Part shown: positions 37,901 to 52,900 of the stretch, piece by piece
Position numbering within the stretch: position 1 is the stretch's first letter
Layout: every line of letters starts with the position of its first letter
Origin: Saturnia japonica
Taxonomy: Eukaryota > Arthropoda > Insecta > Lepidoptera > Saturniidae
Assembly: GCA_033032175.1 (NCBI GenBank)
Contig: CM065304.1
Location: forward strand, 2,976,001-3,040,000
Direction of reading: 5' to 3'
Length of the DNA: 64,000 bases
Notes under the pieces: model-generated
What the model was told of the DNA's origin: nothing
Database searches by the model: none
The model's input: only the letters and a program-made list of their open reading frames with translations
Program-made: the position numbers and the translations under genes

Positions 37901-40900
37901 CTGAAGAGATCAATCCTGCAGCTGTTCCGTCTAAACGGATGCGTGCACATACACGAAACGATCGCACCAGTTCATTCCGGTTTGCTGTAAGTCGCTTCAG
38001 TCGCTCTAGCCGCCGCGGCGCCGATGCGCGTAATTCTTGAGGCCATATAATACTCATATATGGTACGGATTTATATCAGCTTCAGTGGAACTGAAGGTAT
38101 AACTGCTCATGTACGCTAGGCTTAAAAGAACGGCGTTCATCGAGAATTAGACAATCTTTCGCCGGTCATTGTTGTCATTGCTGATGCGACAAATTAAAAA
38201 CACCGACTGATACCGGAACATGACACACTTGTGTTCCACTATAGAGGGTGTTACAATACAATACGGATACAATTGTAGTGATTCTATTAATTATTAGTAA
38301 AGTATACAACTTGGCGCTGTAATGGCGACATTAAACGAACACATGTATCCGATTACATAATTTCAGATTTTAGAGATATTTGTTTTTTTTTTTAATGTTA
38401 TTATTTATTGAATTATTTAAGATTTTATAAATTGCCTTTTTGAAAGAATACTGTGCATGAATAACTGTGGCGTATTGGTGATTGCCAGGGTCAATGATTT
38501 TTATAACGAGAGACGAAAAAATGAGACATATATCACTTCCGCGTAATGCAGGAAAGATATAGGAGAGCTGAGCTACACGAACGTATCGAATACATAGATA
38601 GAGTGATGTGAATTTGGTTATCAAATTTATAATTTTGTTTGTTTGGAAATTTATTTATTTCATTTTACGAACTATTTTGTTTTGTTTTTATGAATACTGA
38701 CCACTAGTCCATCCTGTGGGATTAATTTTATTTATGCCGCCATTGTAGCGGCATGTTGCATATTGCGATAGATATATCTATATGAATAAATTTATAGTTC
38801 TTGTTATACATGTAATTATTCTCCAAATTTCCTGATTGACATTCTTTATGAAGGACACTGATCACGAATATGCCATTATATTTTTTTGTTTGTCTGCTTG
38901 TGTGTGCGTATTTGACTCAAAAACAGTTTGACGAATTCGTATGTTTTATACAAGGGAAACTTATGTCATTGGTTAGTTGACAGATTATAAAAATTTCAAT
39001 AATAGTTATGGAAATTGCAACAAAAAATATTTTACAAAAAAATACAGTACAAGGAAAGTTTAGTTAATCTGTTATTGATGGGCTATAAAGCAAATGTCAA
39101 TATTACTTTTATAAATTGTGAAAAAAATAATATTTCACGTACGTTGACTACTAGTCTATATATAAAAATGTTCCATACCACTCAGACACTTGTCGCAGTG
39201 GTCCCCAGCCGTGTTGTATATACATTTTAAACACTCTCCTGTGGTTCTGTTGCAGTTTCCGACAGCATTCAGGTCCACGTTACCATTGCACTGGCATTCC
39301 TCACAGTTCTTCTGTGGGCCGTAGTGACCAGTCGGATCACCGAAGTGCCCATCGGCACAGACTTCACATCTTGGCCCTAAAACATATTTTTAAAAAGTAA
39401 TGATGAACAGTTTCCAAGTATTTACAAATTTTAGAAAAATCAAAATCAAAAACTTCTTTATTCAATTTCCTAAATTCCTCCTAAATTTCCCAATGTCCTA
39501 AAAAGGCACTTATGAACGGCAAAACACTACTACCAGTTCGGAAAATATCCCAGTCATCGAGAAGAACCGGCAAGAAACCCCATCGGGTTCATATTTTTTC
39601 AATAATATTAATATAATACAATAATAATATCCTTAGGATTTAGTGCGTGTACAGAGAAGAAGTCACTTCGAGACATCACTATCATTCACATAATGATCCA
39701 TCCTATAATAACCTTTTGACAGTAAAACCAGCTTTACATGGTCCTTGAACTCAATGTCTGGTAAATCAGCAATGTGCTTCGGGATATTATTATAGAACCT
39801 AACACTATTATCTAAAAAACTTTTATTAAAGTACCTAATACAAATTAACTAGCTGACCGTTGCGAATATTTTGCATGTAAACAACCTAACAGTTATCATA
39901 TTAATAGGACAGATTATTGATAGATGGCACTTTCTACATTTTAGTTGAATATATTTTATGTTGAAGACATTCATAATGAAATAGATTTTATAATCTATTT
40001 TTATATAAACATTAATTTTCGTCAATGGCGAGGAACATATGATAAAAATGATATTTAAATCATTAATTTTCATGAAGATATGGTATTACCACAAAAACAT
40101 TTTTGAGAAATGATATATATAGATATACATTGCAACTGAAGCTCGACTCATTATGTTTTAAGTCCGTGGATATTAATATTCACCGAGCAGTAACCATTAC
40201 TTCTACTGTTAAACAGATTTCACTCTTACATTTCCTTACATTTAACTACAATAAATATGTAATTTGTTATACCTGCAGCATTAGATGTCAGATCTATAGG
40301 TAGAAGTGTAATTTTAAGGGATAAAAACTGACTTGTAAGCTGTAGTAAAAATTATTTCCTCACCAGCATAGCCTTCCGGACAGTCGGTACAGACGATGCT
40401 CTGGTCCATCAGCTGAATACAGCCACTGTCTTTTGGACAAGGACAAGGTTTGCAGTCATCGGGTGTACCCGCTATAGCGTTGCCATAGAAACCCTTAGCG
40501 CATAGTTCACAGTTGCTACCCGTAGTGTTATGCTTGCAGATACAGAACCCTTGAATAATAATGATAACATTTTAGTCAATAAAATACTGTTCCGGGTAAT
40601 CTATGAAACGGTTGGACCTATTTTCACGGGACTTTCACTGGCAGATAGCTGATATTATTAGAAGTAAATTTGGCTACTTTTATTTCAGCAGAAGTAGGGT
40701 GCTGGGTAAATAGAAAATAAAAAACTGATCATGGTGTGTCAATTCGGCGCTTAAATGGCTTACGCTGAATAAACCATAAGTGATAGTTCTAACAAATATA
40801 GTAAATAATTGTAGATATATAAGGTATTTTCTTGTGATTTGGGCGACACAGTTATTCAAAACATAATTGAGTTTCTCTGTAATAAAAGTTTTATTGTATT

Positions 40901-43900
40901 AATTTTACATATTCTGATCCACTTATAAATAACACAGTTTAGTAACAAAATCTTACCTGTAATAAAAGAAACGACATTTAATGTTATTAATGACAATGTC
41001 AATTCCTAAATCACAACTGGGAAACAAAAATATTATTTTTTATAAATTTTCAAGACAGCTAGCTAGTTAGATGCTTCATAGATTGTCATCATTCGACCAC
41101 AGATTACAGTGCGACTATTATTAGTCTATGTCGCGGTCTAACACGATGACGCTTGATGCGTGGAAATCTTAAAATTAAAGAAAATTACATTTTTCTTTAC
41201 ATATTCCCTCCCAGAGTAGATAAACCAACATTATTAAATACGCATCCTCTTCATGTATTTTCAAGCACAGGGGCTGGAGTTAGTTTCGAGATGTGGAAAA
41301 GGTTTGACTCTGATTTCTTATGGTCAGTGTTTATATTGTAAATTGAGTTTGATATTTTTTCTACGATTTTGTAGGGTCCAATTCTCAACTCGTCGAGTTT
41401 TTTCCTATTTAGTTTGTTTCCATTGTCCACAAAAACAATATCACCAACTTTAAATTCTATGTGTCTTCGATTTTTGTCATAAATTGTCTTGTTGTAATTA
41501 TGCGATCTGATTGTATTTTCTAGAGCTTTTTTCCTGTTAGTAGATACTTTGGAGCATATCCAGTGACAGTGTGCTCTGTGTTATTATAGTTTTTTACACA
41601 ATTATATGCTATAATTGTCCATGCTATTTTTGTTTCATTTTCGTTTATCTTGCATCTGATTTTATTGACCAACGTTTGATTTAGCCTTTCATTCAAACCA
41701 TTTGAGAAGGGGGAGTTCACTGCAGTAAAAAATATTGGTATATTCTTTTCATCCAAAAATCTTTTGAATTCTCTAGAATTGATACCTGGGTATTGGTCTG
41801 AGAGAATCATGCCAATGTCGTCAGTTTCAGCACACTTTTTCAGTAGTTTCATGAAATCATTTGCATTTTGAGTACTTGATGTCAAAATATACGCGTATCT
41901 AGTAAAATGATCTGATAGCAGGTGCAAGTATCTCTTTGTTGACCTTGAACCCCCAAAGCCTCCAATAGTATCAATGGAACATATCTCAAAAGGTTTTTTA
42001 GCGGGACCCAATTGGGACATTAATCCATATTTATTTTGTCGTCTTGATTTGTTCTCTATACATACTCTACAATTCTCCCAGATTCTTTTTATGTTTTCTG
42101 CTGTATACAGTGAGCTGATCATAATTTGCATTTGTTTAATTCCTATATGACCTAGGTCTGTATGTACATTTTTTATGAATTCTATACTGAATTTCTCTGA
42201 GAGAATTATTTTTTCTTTTTTCTTTACTTTTTTGTAATAAACGTTGTTTTTTGTTATTAACTTCTCTTTCTTACACTGTATGTTTTCATTTTTATCTTGA
42301 TCTTTTAAGATATCTTCTAGTTTTATTACGTTAACTACTTTTAATTGTTCGTCCAGGTTTTCATTTGGTTCTAAAACTGGGTTCCTGCTTAGGCAATCAG
42401 CTTCAATGTTGTACCTTCCTGGAGAATACTTAATTTGGAAATCATATTGTGATAGGTAGTATGTTATATCTCCTAATTATTCATCCGTTCTTGACTTTAT
42501 AATCATATTCTCCAATGGCTTGTAATCTGAGAAGACAATGAATTTCTTACCTATCAACAGATGCTGCCAATACTTTACACATTCTTTAATTGCTAGGCAT
42601 TCTAAATATACAGCTTTCTTCCTTTTTTGAACTTCATTCAATTTTTTTGAAAAGTATGCTACCGGTTTCTCGTCTTTGTTTTCTTGTGGCTGTTTTAGGA
42701 CTGCGCCTACTCCTAGTATACTAGCATCTGTGTATATGTGAATAGGCAAATTAGGATCAAAATTTGTCAATATTGGTTGAGAACATAATATTTGTTTCAT
42801 TTCATCAAATGACTCTTGGCATGCCTTAGTCCATTTAAAGGTTTGTCCTTTTCTCAATAGGTTATGCAATGGTTGCAATTTTGTTGCTATTTTTGGCATA
42901 TATTTATCTTAATAATTTATTTTTCCCAAAAACTGTCTCGCATTTTTTTGTGTTTTTGGAGTAGGAAAGTTTTTTATTGATATCAAGTTATCTTTTAGAG
43001 GTTTAACTGAATTATTCTGTATTATGTGACCCAGGCCTTTAACTGAGTCAGCTGCAAACGTGCATTTTGAAAATTTTAGTCTTAAACCTTCACTCTTAAT
43101 TGCTTGAAATAGCTGTTTTAGATGTCTGACATGATCTGAGAACGATTTTGAGAATAATAAGATATCGTCGATGAAATTCACTGTGAACTCTCCGAGCTTA
43201 TGTTTCCGTATTATATTATACATTATTCTCTGAAATATTGCTGGTGACGTTTTTAAGCCGAATGGTATGCAAGTCCATTGAAAGTGACCCTCTTGTGTGA
43301 TGAATGCAGTCATTCCACCGCCTCTCCAAACAGAGCGTGCCACCGCCCACGCCCGCGTAACCACCGTTCTCTCCGCAGAGGACGGGCGGTCAACTTCGCT
43401 CCCGCACACCCGTCACGTCCACCCTCTCTAGCGGCAACCCAAGCCTAGGTCCGTTCCTCGGTGTGAAGTCCTTGGGTCAGGGCAGCCGCCCGCGCGATAC
43501 AAGTGACACTATACGTGCAACACTTAGCTACCCACATACAACATTACACACGTATGAACATACACACGTGCACATCACACAGGTACATAGGTTCTATAAG
43601 GGACCTTTTTTTTTTTTTTTTGCGCTAGTTAGACTAATGCGCTAGTTAGTGTAGAAAAACCATTCCGATTACTAAATACACATACGCATGGTCCACTCCT
43701 TCCTCCCAGGAGGAGGGGAACGTGCATATGAGTATATGTTAGTTAGTTCGAATTCTCTTAGGATTAGGGAATTAGTTAGATCGCGACCTTTTCACATTCG
43801 CGACGACCGCCCGAGCCGAGGTTCGGCCACTCTGGCACCCTCGTGCGGGTCGTCACAAACTTTTGCGGCTGAGTGCCCTAAGCGCTCGCCCCCAAGTCCG

Positions 43901-46900
43901 GTGAAGCTGAAAAACCCGCGGCGGCTCTGTTTTTGGGTAGGGCCCCTAAGGCTAACAGTGTAGTCAGTTCAAAAAAAAAAAAAAGAAGATGAATGCAGTT
44001 TTCTGTCTATCTGTGACACGCAGAGGTATTGACCAAAATGCTGAATTCAGGTCTAATGTCGAGAAAAACTCGCAATCTCTTGTTTTTTTGTGTTGACAAC
44101 AATTTTATTTAGGTCTCGAAAATCTATGCACAATCTTGATTTTTTATTTTCATCTCTTTTATAAGCTAGTGTAACTGGAGCTGCAAATGGACTATATGAT
44201 TCTTCTATTATATTTTTTTCCAATAATTTTGCAATCTGGTTTTCAATCTCCTTTTTATCTTCAATTGTGCAACGATATGGCCTTTTACTGCAATATTTTT
44301 CTACTAATAGGTCAATGTGTGCTTCATAATCCGTTACCGTCCCGATGTCATATTTGTCCTTTGCAAATACAGATTTATTGATCGATATTAAGTCATCAAT
44401 CACTGCCTGTTTTTGATAGTCTAGATGATTTATCAAAATTTTGAAGTTTTCTGCATTGAAGTTTTCATTGAAGTTTATTAAATTATCAGATTTTATTTCC
44501 TTAGAAATATCAATAACTGATTTATTTGTTTCCTTAGAAACTATTTCACTTCTTTGAACAGGAATTTTCTGATTGATTTCTAAGTTTTCATTTTGAATTA
44601 AGTAAAACTTTTTTATACGATCTAGTCCAATTAAAAAATCGTAATCAAAATTTTCCTTGTCTATTACAAAGACATCCATTTTTTCTCAATATTAAAAATA
44701 ATTATATCGAGTGTTATTATGCCATTTGCCTTTTTAACGCCATTAATTGTTTTTAAGTTAGTATTGTTAGAATAACTCAATTCCTTATTGTTTATTTTCA
44801 ACAACCTTGAATTTATCAATGACACATTAGAGCCTGAGTCATAGATTCCAAATATTTCAACATGTTTATTCAATACTAATTTTACTTTAATTAATGGCGG
44901 AACTATTATTTTATTTTGTTTTCACATTACAGTTCGCATTCCTATTCTGAATTGTTGATGAGTTTAATTTGTTTCTTATCTTTTTCACTATTTATTTTTG
45001 TTTTAAACCAACACAAATCTTCTGAATGATAAAGCACACCTTTTTTAACCTTTCACAAATGTTACATTTTTCTGTTATCATCTTTTTTTTTATAAACTTC
45101 TTCTTTGTAACTAAATGTTCTAACTTGCCAAGTTCGTTAAATAAGTCTTTTGTTTGTACAACTTCCTCTTTGTTGATCCTATCCGTTATAAAATTTGGTA
45201 AGCCGGCAGCAATTATATCAATTAGAGTACCTTGATCAAATGTTCTTCTTACTTCAAGTTAAAGTTTTTCTTTTCTAATAGCATATTCTAATAAAGATCC
45301 TGTTTGATACTTGAAAGATAGAGCATACTTGCTAGTAGCCCAACCGTTATTAGCATAGGTTTGCAAAAAGTTTGACTTCCATTCTGAACACTCTGATTTT
45401 AAACCATGCTTAATTATCATGGAAGAATACCAATCATTAGATGATTTTTCTATAAATAATCTGAAGATTTCTATTTTTTCTTCGTCTTTTATTATATCAA
45501 ACCTTGCACATTCTTTTTCAAATACTTCCATCCAGTGATATGCACTCAATTTTTTTCCATTAAATTTTTCAATAAAAAACCTGTCGGCTAACTTTTTTAT
45601 ACTTTGTTTTTCTATGTTTTGTTGACTTTCAATTAACTTTTCCAAAATTTTCACTATGGGATCTTCTGATTCTTTTTTATTGACAATAGCCAATTGTTCT
45701 TGGGTGATTTCCTCAAGGAATTGGTCCTCAAAAATCATGTTTTCATCCTCATCAAGGTATGTTTGTAATATACCCTCTGTCATTTTTATCCATACACTTC
45801 TAGTTTGATGTCTTTTTTTCAATGTGTTTTTTACTGTTACGAAAACTTTAGAGGCTTGGACATGTTTGTGAAGTGATACTGCTTGAAAGTTCTCAGGAAT
45901 CAGGAAAACTTTGTTATCTTGTGTGACAATTGAGGTTATGGCAATATAGTTTGACTTTCCGTCTATTGTTGGTTTTGATTGAAACGTAAATTTCAACTTT
46001 TCCATTTTTTTTTGACAATAAACGTCGTTTTGTAAGGTATTTTCTTGTGATTTGGGCGACACAGTTATTCAAAACACAATTGAGTTTCTCTGTAATAAAA
46101 GTTTTATTGTATTAATTTTACATATTCTGATCCACTTATAAATAAAACAGTTTAGTAACAAAATCTTACCTGTAATAAAAGAAACGACATTTAATGTTAT
46201 TAATGACAATGTCACAATTCCTAAATCACAACTGGGAAACAAAAATATTATTTTTTATAAATTTTCAAAAGACAGCTAGCTAGTAAGATCTATAAGAGAT
46301 TTAATTTTAAAGCACATATTCAAAGAGTTCGAAACAAGTCCTCTAGGGTCTTGGAATGTTTGCATCCTCTGGTATACTCGAAAAGCAAAATTGCCCTTTA
46401 ACCATTACAGAGATACACATTAGTTTACACTAGTATTCATAATCAGTACTTGTACCAACATTCACACATTAAGTGTCATCGCGAGGTGCCCTGTACAGTC
46501 CAAGTCAGTAGATAGCCACGTGCAAGCAGACGGTTTTACGATAATTATTGAAGTGTGTTCAAGAAGTTCCAGTACGAAAAGTTGCAATACCCAAGAAAAT
46601 GATTCAAGATAAACAGAAAATAGAAAAAGGGAAACCGAAGTGGACGAGGTAATGGATTACAGGGAGAAAATTGTTTGGAGATTCCAACTTTCAAACAAAT
46701 TTTCGCAGCCGAATAATACTGGTGTCAGTAATGATTTTGGGAAGTGGCTGCTTGCGCGAACGATACGGGGGTGGAGTAGATGTAGGAAGAGGTAAATGGG
46801 TGCCGAAGATCTAACAAATATTTCATACGATATATTGTAAATATATATCGGGAAATCAAAGGTTTTTATTTTATATTAATTATTTATTTTATTACTTACC

Positions 46901-49900
46901 AGTAGCTGTATCACAGATATGGGCATGTCCATTACAATCGCATGGTATACATGTCGAATAAGGCCCGCCATTCGCCGGTTCATGTTTGAATCCAGGTGCG
47001 CATTCCTCACAGTAATCGCCCACATATGCTTTAGGACACGAACACTTCTCGACCCAGTTTGCAAAAGCGGATCCCTTTTCGCGTCCAATCTTCGCCGTTT
47101 CCAGTTTAAAATTCATTAAGTAACCGATACCACCTTTGTTGTAAGTACCGCGAATTTTGATTGCCGTTAAATTTTGTAAGATAGACATGAATTCAAAGTT
47201 TGAAAGGGTTGGAGTCCATCCGTAACGAGGGTCTTCATGGAGTCTGAACATGTACTCTTGAGGCTTGAACAATAAATTTAACTTTAGTGTAATCATGATT
47301 AGGTTTATTTTTACATTTTTTGATTATAACATGAGATTTAAATTAAAGAATTTTCGCAAGCTTCTGCTGAAGCATCGAAAAGGATAATTAATTAGAGGTG
47401 CCAGCTTTTAAAAAGATATAAAAGTTTTATTGATATTAAAATATGTATATTAATTTCAAGAAAAAGACATAAATAAAAAGTGCATATAGGTATTTTATGT
47501 ATAATCCATAATCCATACTAATATTATAAATGGGAAAGTAACTCTGTCTGTCTGTATGAACAATTTTGTTGAATTTTGGTAGAGAGATAGATTGGACCTT
47601 GGGAAAGAACATAAGCTACTTAATGTGGCGAAAATAAAACTTGAAGGGGTGAAATAGGGGATAAAAGTTTGCATGAAGAACCTATCAAACCAATTTTAAT
47701 GAATTTTGGTATAGAGATGTATTGGACCTTGGAAAAGGATATAGCTACCTTTTGTGGATAAAATAAAAAACGAAGGGATAAAATAAGGGATGAAAGTTTG
47801 TATGAAGAACCCATCATGCCTAAAACTTAAGAATATGAAATTAATATTTATGCTTTTGGTAAGAACTAAAAGGGGGTTTCATGTTTTTCAAAAAACTATA
47901 CCTCAAGCCAGTACTATAAGGGGACGGTTAATGTGATGGATTCATATTGCCATATAATTTTAATACAATTCACATTGATAAACCCATCTATAATTTTCTT
48001 TTGGTTTATCGTGTTCCGAGATCAGTTGGTGTATATGAAGTAATATAGAGGGTTGGTAAGAATAGCGACTACCATACAAATAGTGTTAAACCCATCCATG
48101 ATTTTTTTAGTTTGTCGTGTTCCGAAATCAACTGGTGTATATGAAGTTATATAGCGAGGTGGTAGGTATCGCGTCCACCATACACATAGTGATAAAACCT
48201 AACCATGAATGTTTGGGTTAGTCCTGTTCCGAAATCAGTCGGTGTATATACAGTAATATAGCGGATGGTAGGGCTCGCGACCACCATACACATAGTGACA
48301 AACCCATCTATGATTTTCTTTAGGTTTGTCGTGTTCCGAGATCAGTCTGTGTATATCCAATAATACGCAGACGAAGCCACGGGTACCAGTTAGTATAACA
48401 TACATGGCAAAATTATTTGCATTATTAATCGAGCGGATTTATAAATTCTATATCAGTATTATTATTACCATCAATAGTATTACATTTTCGTACTATTTAT
48501 ACATTTTTCAATGGTATATGTATATTGGACTAAATGTAGTCTCATTTTAAATAAATATATTTATAATATGCACTGGCGACACTAATTAAATACTCGGGTT
48601 CGGCTAGTGGTGAGTACTCAGAGAAATAATATAGTTTGTAAAATAAAATAAATATAATTTTCAAAGAAACTAAATAATATGTTAGGTAACTAAATTCGCA
48701 TCACTCTCTATAAGCGAATCATTCATGAAGTTACATAACAGTTTAATCTACTCAGAACGGCAACGCCTCGTCGACAAAAACTATTGGCATCTCTTTCCTG
48801 CATTACGCGAAAGTGTCAACGGTCTCTTTCTAAAATCTATTTCTTTGTTTCCATTTCATTGAAGCATTCCTAATGCGACTTGCACCAAAAAAGTTAAATT
48901 CAGTTTTAGCTTTCCGTATATTCATATTAATCTATGGTTTTAGCTTAAGTTTAGTTTAGTTGTGTCAAAATGTATACAACTGTCAGTCTTAAATCTAGTT
49001 TAACGATTTAATTATAAGGTTTTGGTGCAAGTTACTCTTACAATCCGTGACCCCGGCGGATGACCTGAGTGCTACAACTGTTTATGCACAGGTTGTTTCA
49101 AAAGGATCATTTATAAAATTGTAGATAGTTCAATATATAATAATTATAAATAAAATTTAAATATGTGTAAAATCTGAAATTGCGTCACCGAGTACACCGA
49201 GTGTTCATTTAATGTCGCCATTGTAACGGCACGTTGTATATATACATACACACCTGATCAGTGGGCTCAGGATTATTCTGGCCATAAATATTCATAGAGA
49301 CAGATGCACGAGCTCCTTCGAGAATAATGTCCTGGGATGAGGGATATCCCCGGGCCTCTCCCAACCGAAGAGTGAACTTCAGGTCATGGTTATATGAAGG
49401 TCGCTGATCTCCGAGGAATTGATTTGACGCCACGAAGTATACAATTTCAGTACCTTTTGATGATACCGCTGTAATATGATGTTTTAAATGCATATACGTT
49501 TAAGAACTTCATTTTCAAATATGTAGATTATCACCTTATACAGAATACTGGTATTCAATTTGCCGGCAATTCACAGGAAGGATTATCGATTTTTAAATTC
49601 AGGTTTTACGAAAATAAAATAATTATTATAATTTATAGGGTAAAAAAGCAATACTAAGAAAACTATGCATTATTTATAGAAAACCGTGAAATTTGCAAAA
49701 CTTATTAAAATTCTATTATTTGAGTTAAGTTTTTTAGGTTACAGCGGGATGTATGAAAACCATTTTTGAACACAACACGCCATCTCCTATTATTTGCAAC
49801 GACAACCGATACATAGTTGAACCCTACAAGGAGTCTAAACTTTGGAGAGGAAGGTCACAGAGAAATATCCTTAGAGATTTTTCTGTCCAGTTCGACTGGT

Positions 49901-52900
49901 GGAATACCTCCACCCTATAGAAGATCGCAGCCAATAGCCTTGTATTGCGTTTCTGCGATGTGTAGGATTTCCAGAGCTCCTTGGTAAAGAGGGGGTTCAA
50001 CAAGAATGGTACCTAGGACACAGAGAAATATCTCTGAAGATTGAAATTCTTCCACCCTACAGAAGATAGCAACCAAATAACCTTATGTAGTGTTCCTGTG
50101 ATGTTTAGAGTTTCCAGAGCTCTTTAGAGAAGGGGTGTTGATACATTGGTGATACAAACGTCCATTGGCTGCGGTTGCCGCTTACCTAAGCAGGCCATAA
50201 GCTTGTTTGCTACCTTTGTCGTACAAGGAACATTGCAGTAAAGTATTGCGGTAAGGTCTAAACTAAATCCACCACTTTTAACTTGAAAATCTATTGTCAA
50301 GCTCCTTTATGTACGTTTCGGCAGCTGAACTTGAGAGCTTAGCGTGTGGGTATCATAGGTTACATTGTTACTTAATTCAACTCTTAAATCTTTTATAACA
50401 TTAAAAAAAAACATTCTGAGATAATACAATACCTATGTTCTGCGTATTAGCATTGAACTGTAACATGGCAGTTTTCTCTTGGTCATCTTCGGCAGACCAT
50501 TTCTCGGAGTCCCTGATGAAGTGAGCACTCAACTCGTGGGCTTGGTACTTTGGCGCTGAGCTGCACTGCGACGAATGCCCGAAACAGAAGCACGGAGTGC
50601 ATCCAAACTCATTGTTTATATCCAAATTGAAGAAGCCCGGTTTACATCTGGACAACAAATAATGTACAAACGGTAATGAATGAAGTAAATTAAAATATTT
50701 TTCATAATTTCCATGAGAGGAAACAGTTGGACAATTGAGAAATCTTGATGAATATCATGCAGAATTTTCATGATGTCGTAAAAATATAAAATCATTGTTT
50801 CATCGAATTCGAGATCGCCAAGTTTGTGGACTGCCGCGCGTGTTGATTAATCTTGTGTATTCCCTCGAAAATATGTGTTTCTCCACAAATGAAACACTAA
50901 AGTGGGGCAGAGCTGCCAGGTGGTAGGATAGGACAATAAAATTGTGTCTCACTGCATTAAGACCACCATACACTTTATGTAACAACCGCCACAGTACCAC
51001 GCTTAAGCGAGTCTCGTTTTGGAATCAGCCATTGCATATCCAGTTTCTATTTACGCAGGTAGGCATGAAGGTGGTGTCTAGCGTTGGATTTTGGACCTCA
51101 AGATGGTCGCCACTATTTTTAGATTATACTGTGCTTACCGTTATGTAAAGTTTCGTCAATTTCCCGTGCTACTATACAAAACACGCATTGATAATGAAGA
51201 AAGAACGAAGAGAAGAAATAAGTGGAAACCACCAGATATGTCGTAGATATTTCATATTAATATTTTTGTTTAATGCAAGGTTTAACTGTAAATGTATAGC
51301 TGTAAAATATGTTTGTTAACATTGAGCGGTCCGAGCTAAGGTAGAAAAGTTTAACGTTTCGCTATCCCTTGGACGTTAACCGGCAGCCCTTCTTGCTGTC
51401 TGTTACCTGGCCGTCGTCCACAATTCTACCAAGTCACCTTCGCTCCGCTCAGTATAAATTAATAATAATTTTATACTATCGTAGTGTTTATAGTTTTAGT
51501 GTGAAGACTGTTAATAAGCTCCGTGTAAAGAAGGGGTGTAATTATTCCCTATTACGCTTACCGTATTATACATACACAAAACTCATTACAACACTCACTC
51601 TCTGCATCTCCTTCCTTCGACATTCTGCTTGCAAACACACACGCCGGTCAATGGATCACACTGTGGAGTGTTCCCGTAGGAGCCTGACTCATTACACCCG
51701 CAGGGCTTACATCCTTGGTTTGTGAATTCATAGTGATTCGATGCGCAGACGTCGCATTTGTCCCCTGTCACTCCAGGTTTGCATTGACACTTGCCTTCGG
51801 CGTTACATTGTAGGCTTCGGGAACCTTCGAAAATTCAAATTTAATTATATTCTTTGCGTAGTAAAACAGAATTGTTACAATCATTTCTAGGCAGTGGCAT
51901 ATAAAAAACCAACTAGATGAACGAGTGGAATTCTTGTTAATAACAAAGTGATAAAAATGACAAAAACCAATTACCGAATTTTAAATTAATGATAGTTGTC
52001 AAAAATTTAATTAGATGCACATTATACGAGTAACTTTATAAATTTATATATATATATACATCTGTGTTTTGCTAGCAATCAGTAAATGAAGCGAGTGACG
52101 TCACGTTTCTCAGTCGTCTACTTTACTTGGTCCTTAAATATGTATTCCATAGCGTTACTGTAATAGTAACTTTTTTCAGTAGCACTTTTAGTTTTATAAT
52201 TGCCTTAATAGCTATAAATAGCTGTAATTTTTTTCACGATATATTTCATCATAAAAGTTTCGTGTTCAGAGTTAGATTCACACGGAAATCGTCCTATATG
52301 TGTCCGCGTTCGAACGAGCTACTACTAAACAATTATTCTTTAGTTTATCATTAAAGTAACATAACCTATTATTATATGTGAATAACTGAATTGTCGAAAA
52401 CTCCAAAGAAAGTGAGATAAAACTCTTTCATGGGAATCTTTAACCCTAAAAGATTGAGGCAGTGTATAATATTTGTATATTGTTTTAGAAAATATGTCAT
52501 ATAAAATTACTAGTAAACAGTTTGCTCAATACAAGTTTATGGTACCGTCGTACTTGGAAAGAAAGAAACTAATCCCTTTGCATGGCGGTGAAAGAGATAG
52601 GTTGTTGAAATCATCTACATATATTAAGCCAATTAGTTTCCCATTCATACAATTGTTTTCTTACTTTTCAGTAAAATTGTCCATTTTTAAACCGTTTCCC
52701 GGCCAATGTTTTCCGTCCTTACCAAATTGGCTCATTCAAGCGACCGACGATAGATTACAATCTTTCGGTGGTGGACTCTGTGTGGATTGTATTGAGATTA
52801 CCGTCTGGGACTTTACCATCATTTTGCCGAGCTACTATAAAAAAAACCTTAATTGTTGGGTCACATTTGATCCTGGCGTCCGGAGCTATCGACCTGGTCA

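Larger units (their letters stand above)
40820..46286 (-). mobile_element. Gypsy-type (Ty3) LTR retrotransposon, decayed
   Basis: Inserted in the LanB2 intron between exons 11 and 12, same strand as the gene. Order on the minus strand: truncated 5' LTR, gag-like frame, protease, reverse transcriptase, RNase H, integrase, polypurine tract GGGAGGGAATA, 3' LTR. This is the usual Ty3/gypsy order (integrase last). The reading is broken by frame changes, a deletion inside the reverse transcriptase and a non-LTR insert at 43,311-43,987. No envelope-like gene was recognised. It is inactive. Confidence 0.93.

Noticed and set aside
43300..43409. N-terminal extension of the gypsy reverse transcriptase frame ([11 protein letters not shown]...)
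   Set aside because: It lies beyond the 12-bp duplication and belongs to the inserted non-LTR copy read in reverse; it is not polymerase.
51369..51725. Plus-strand 118-codon frame
   Set aside because: Its right part is antisense to LanB2 exon 8, and no independent evidence supports it.
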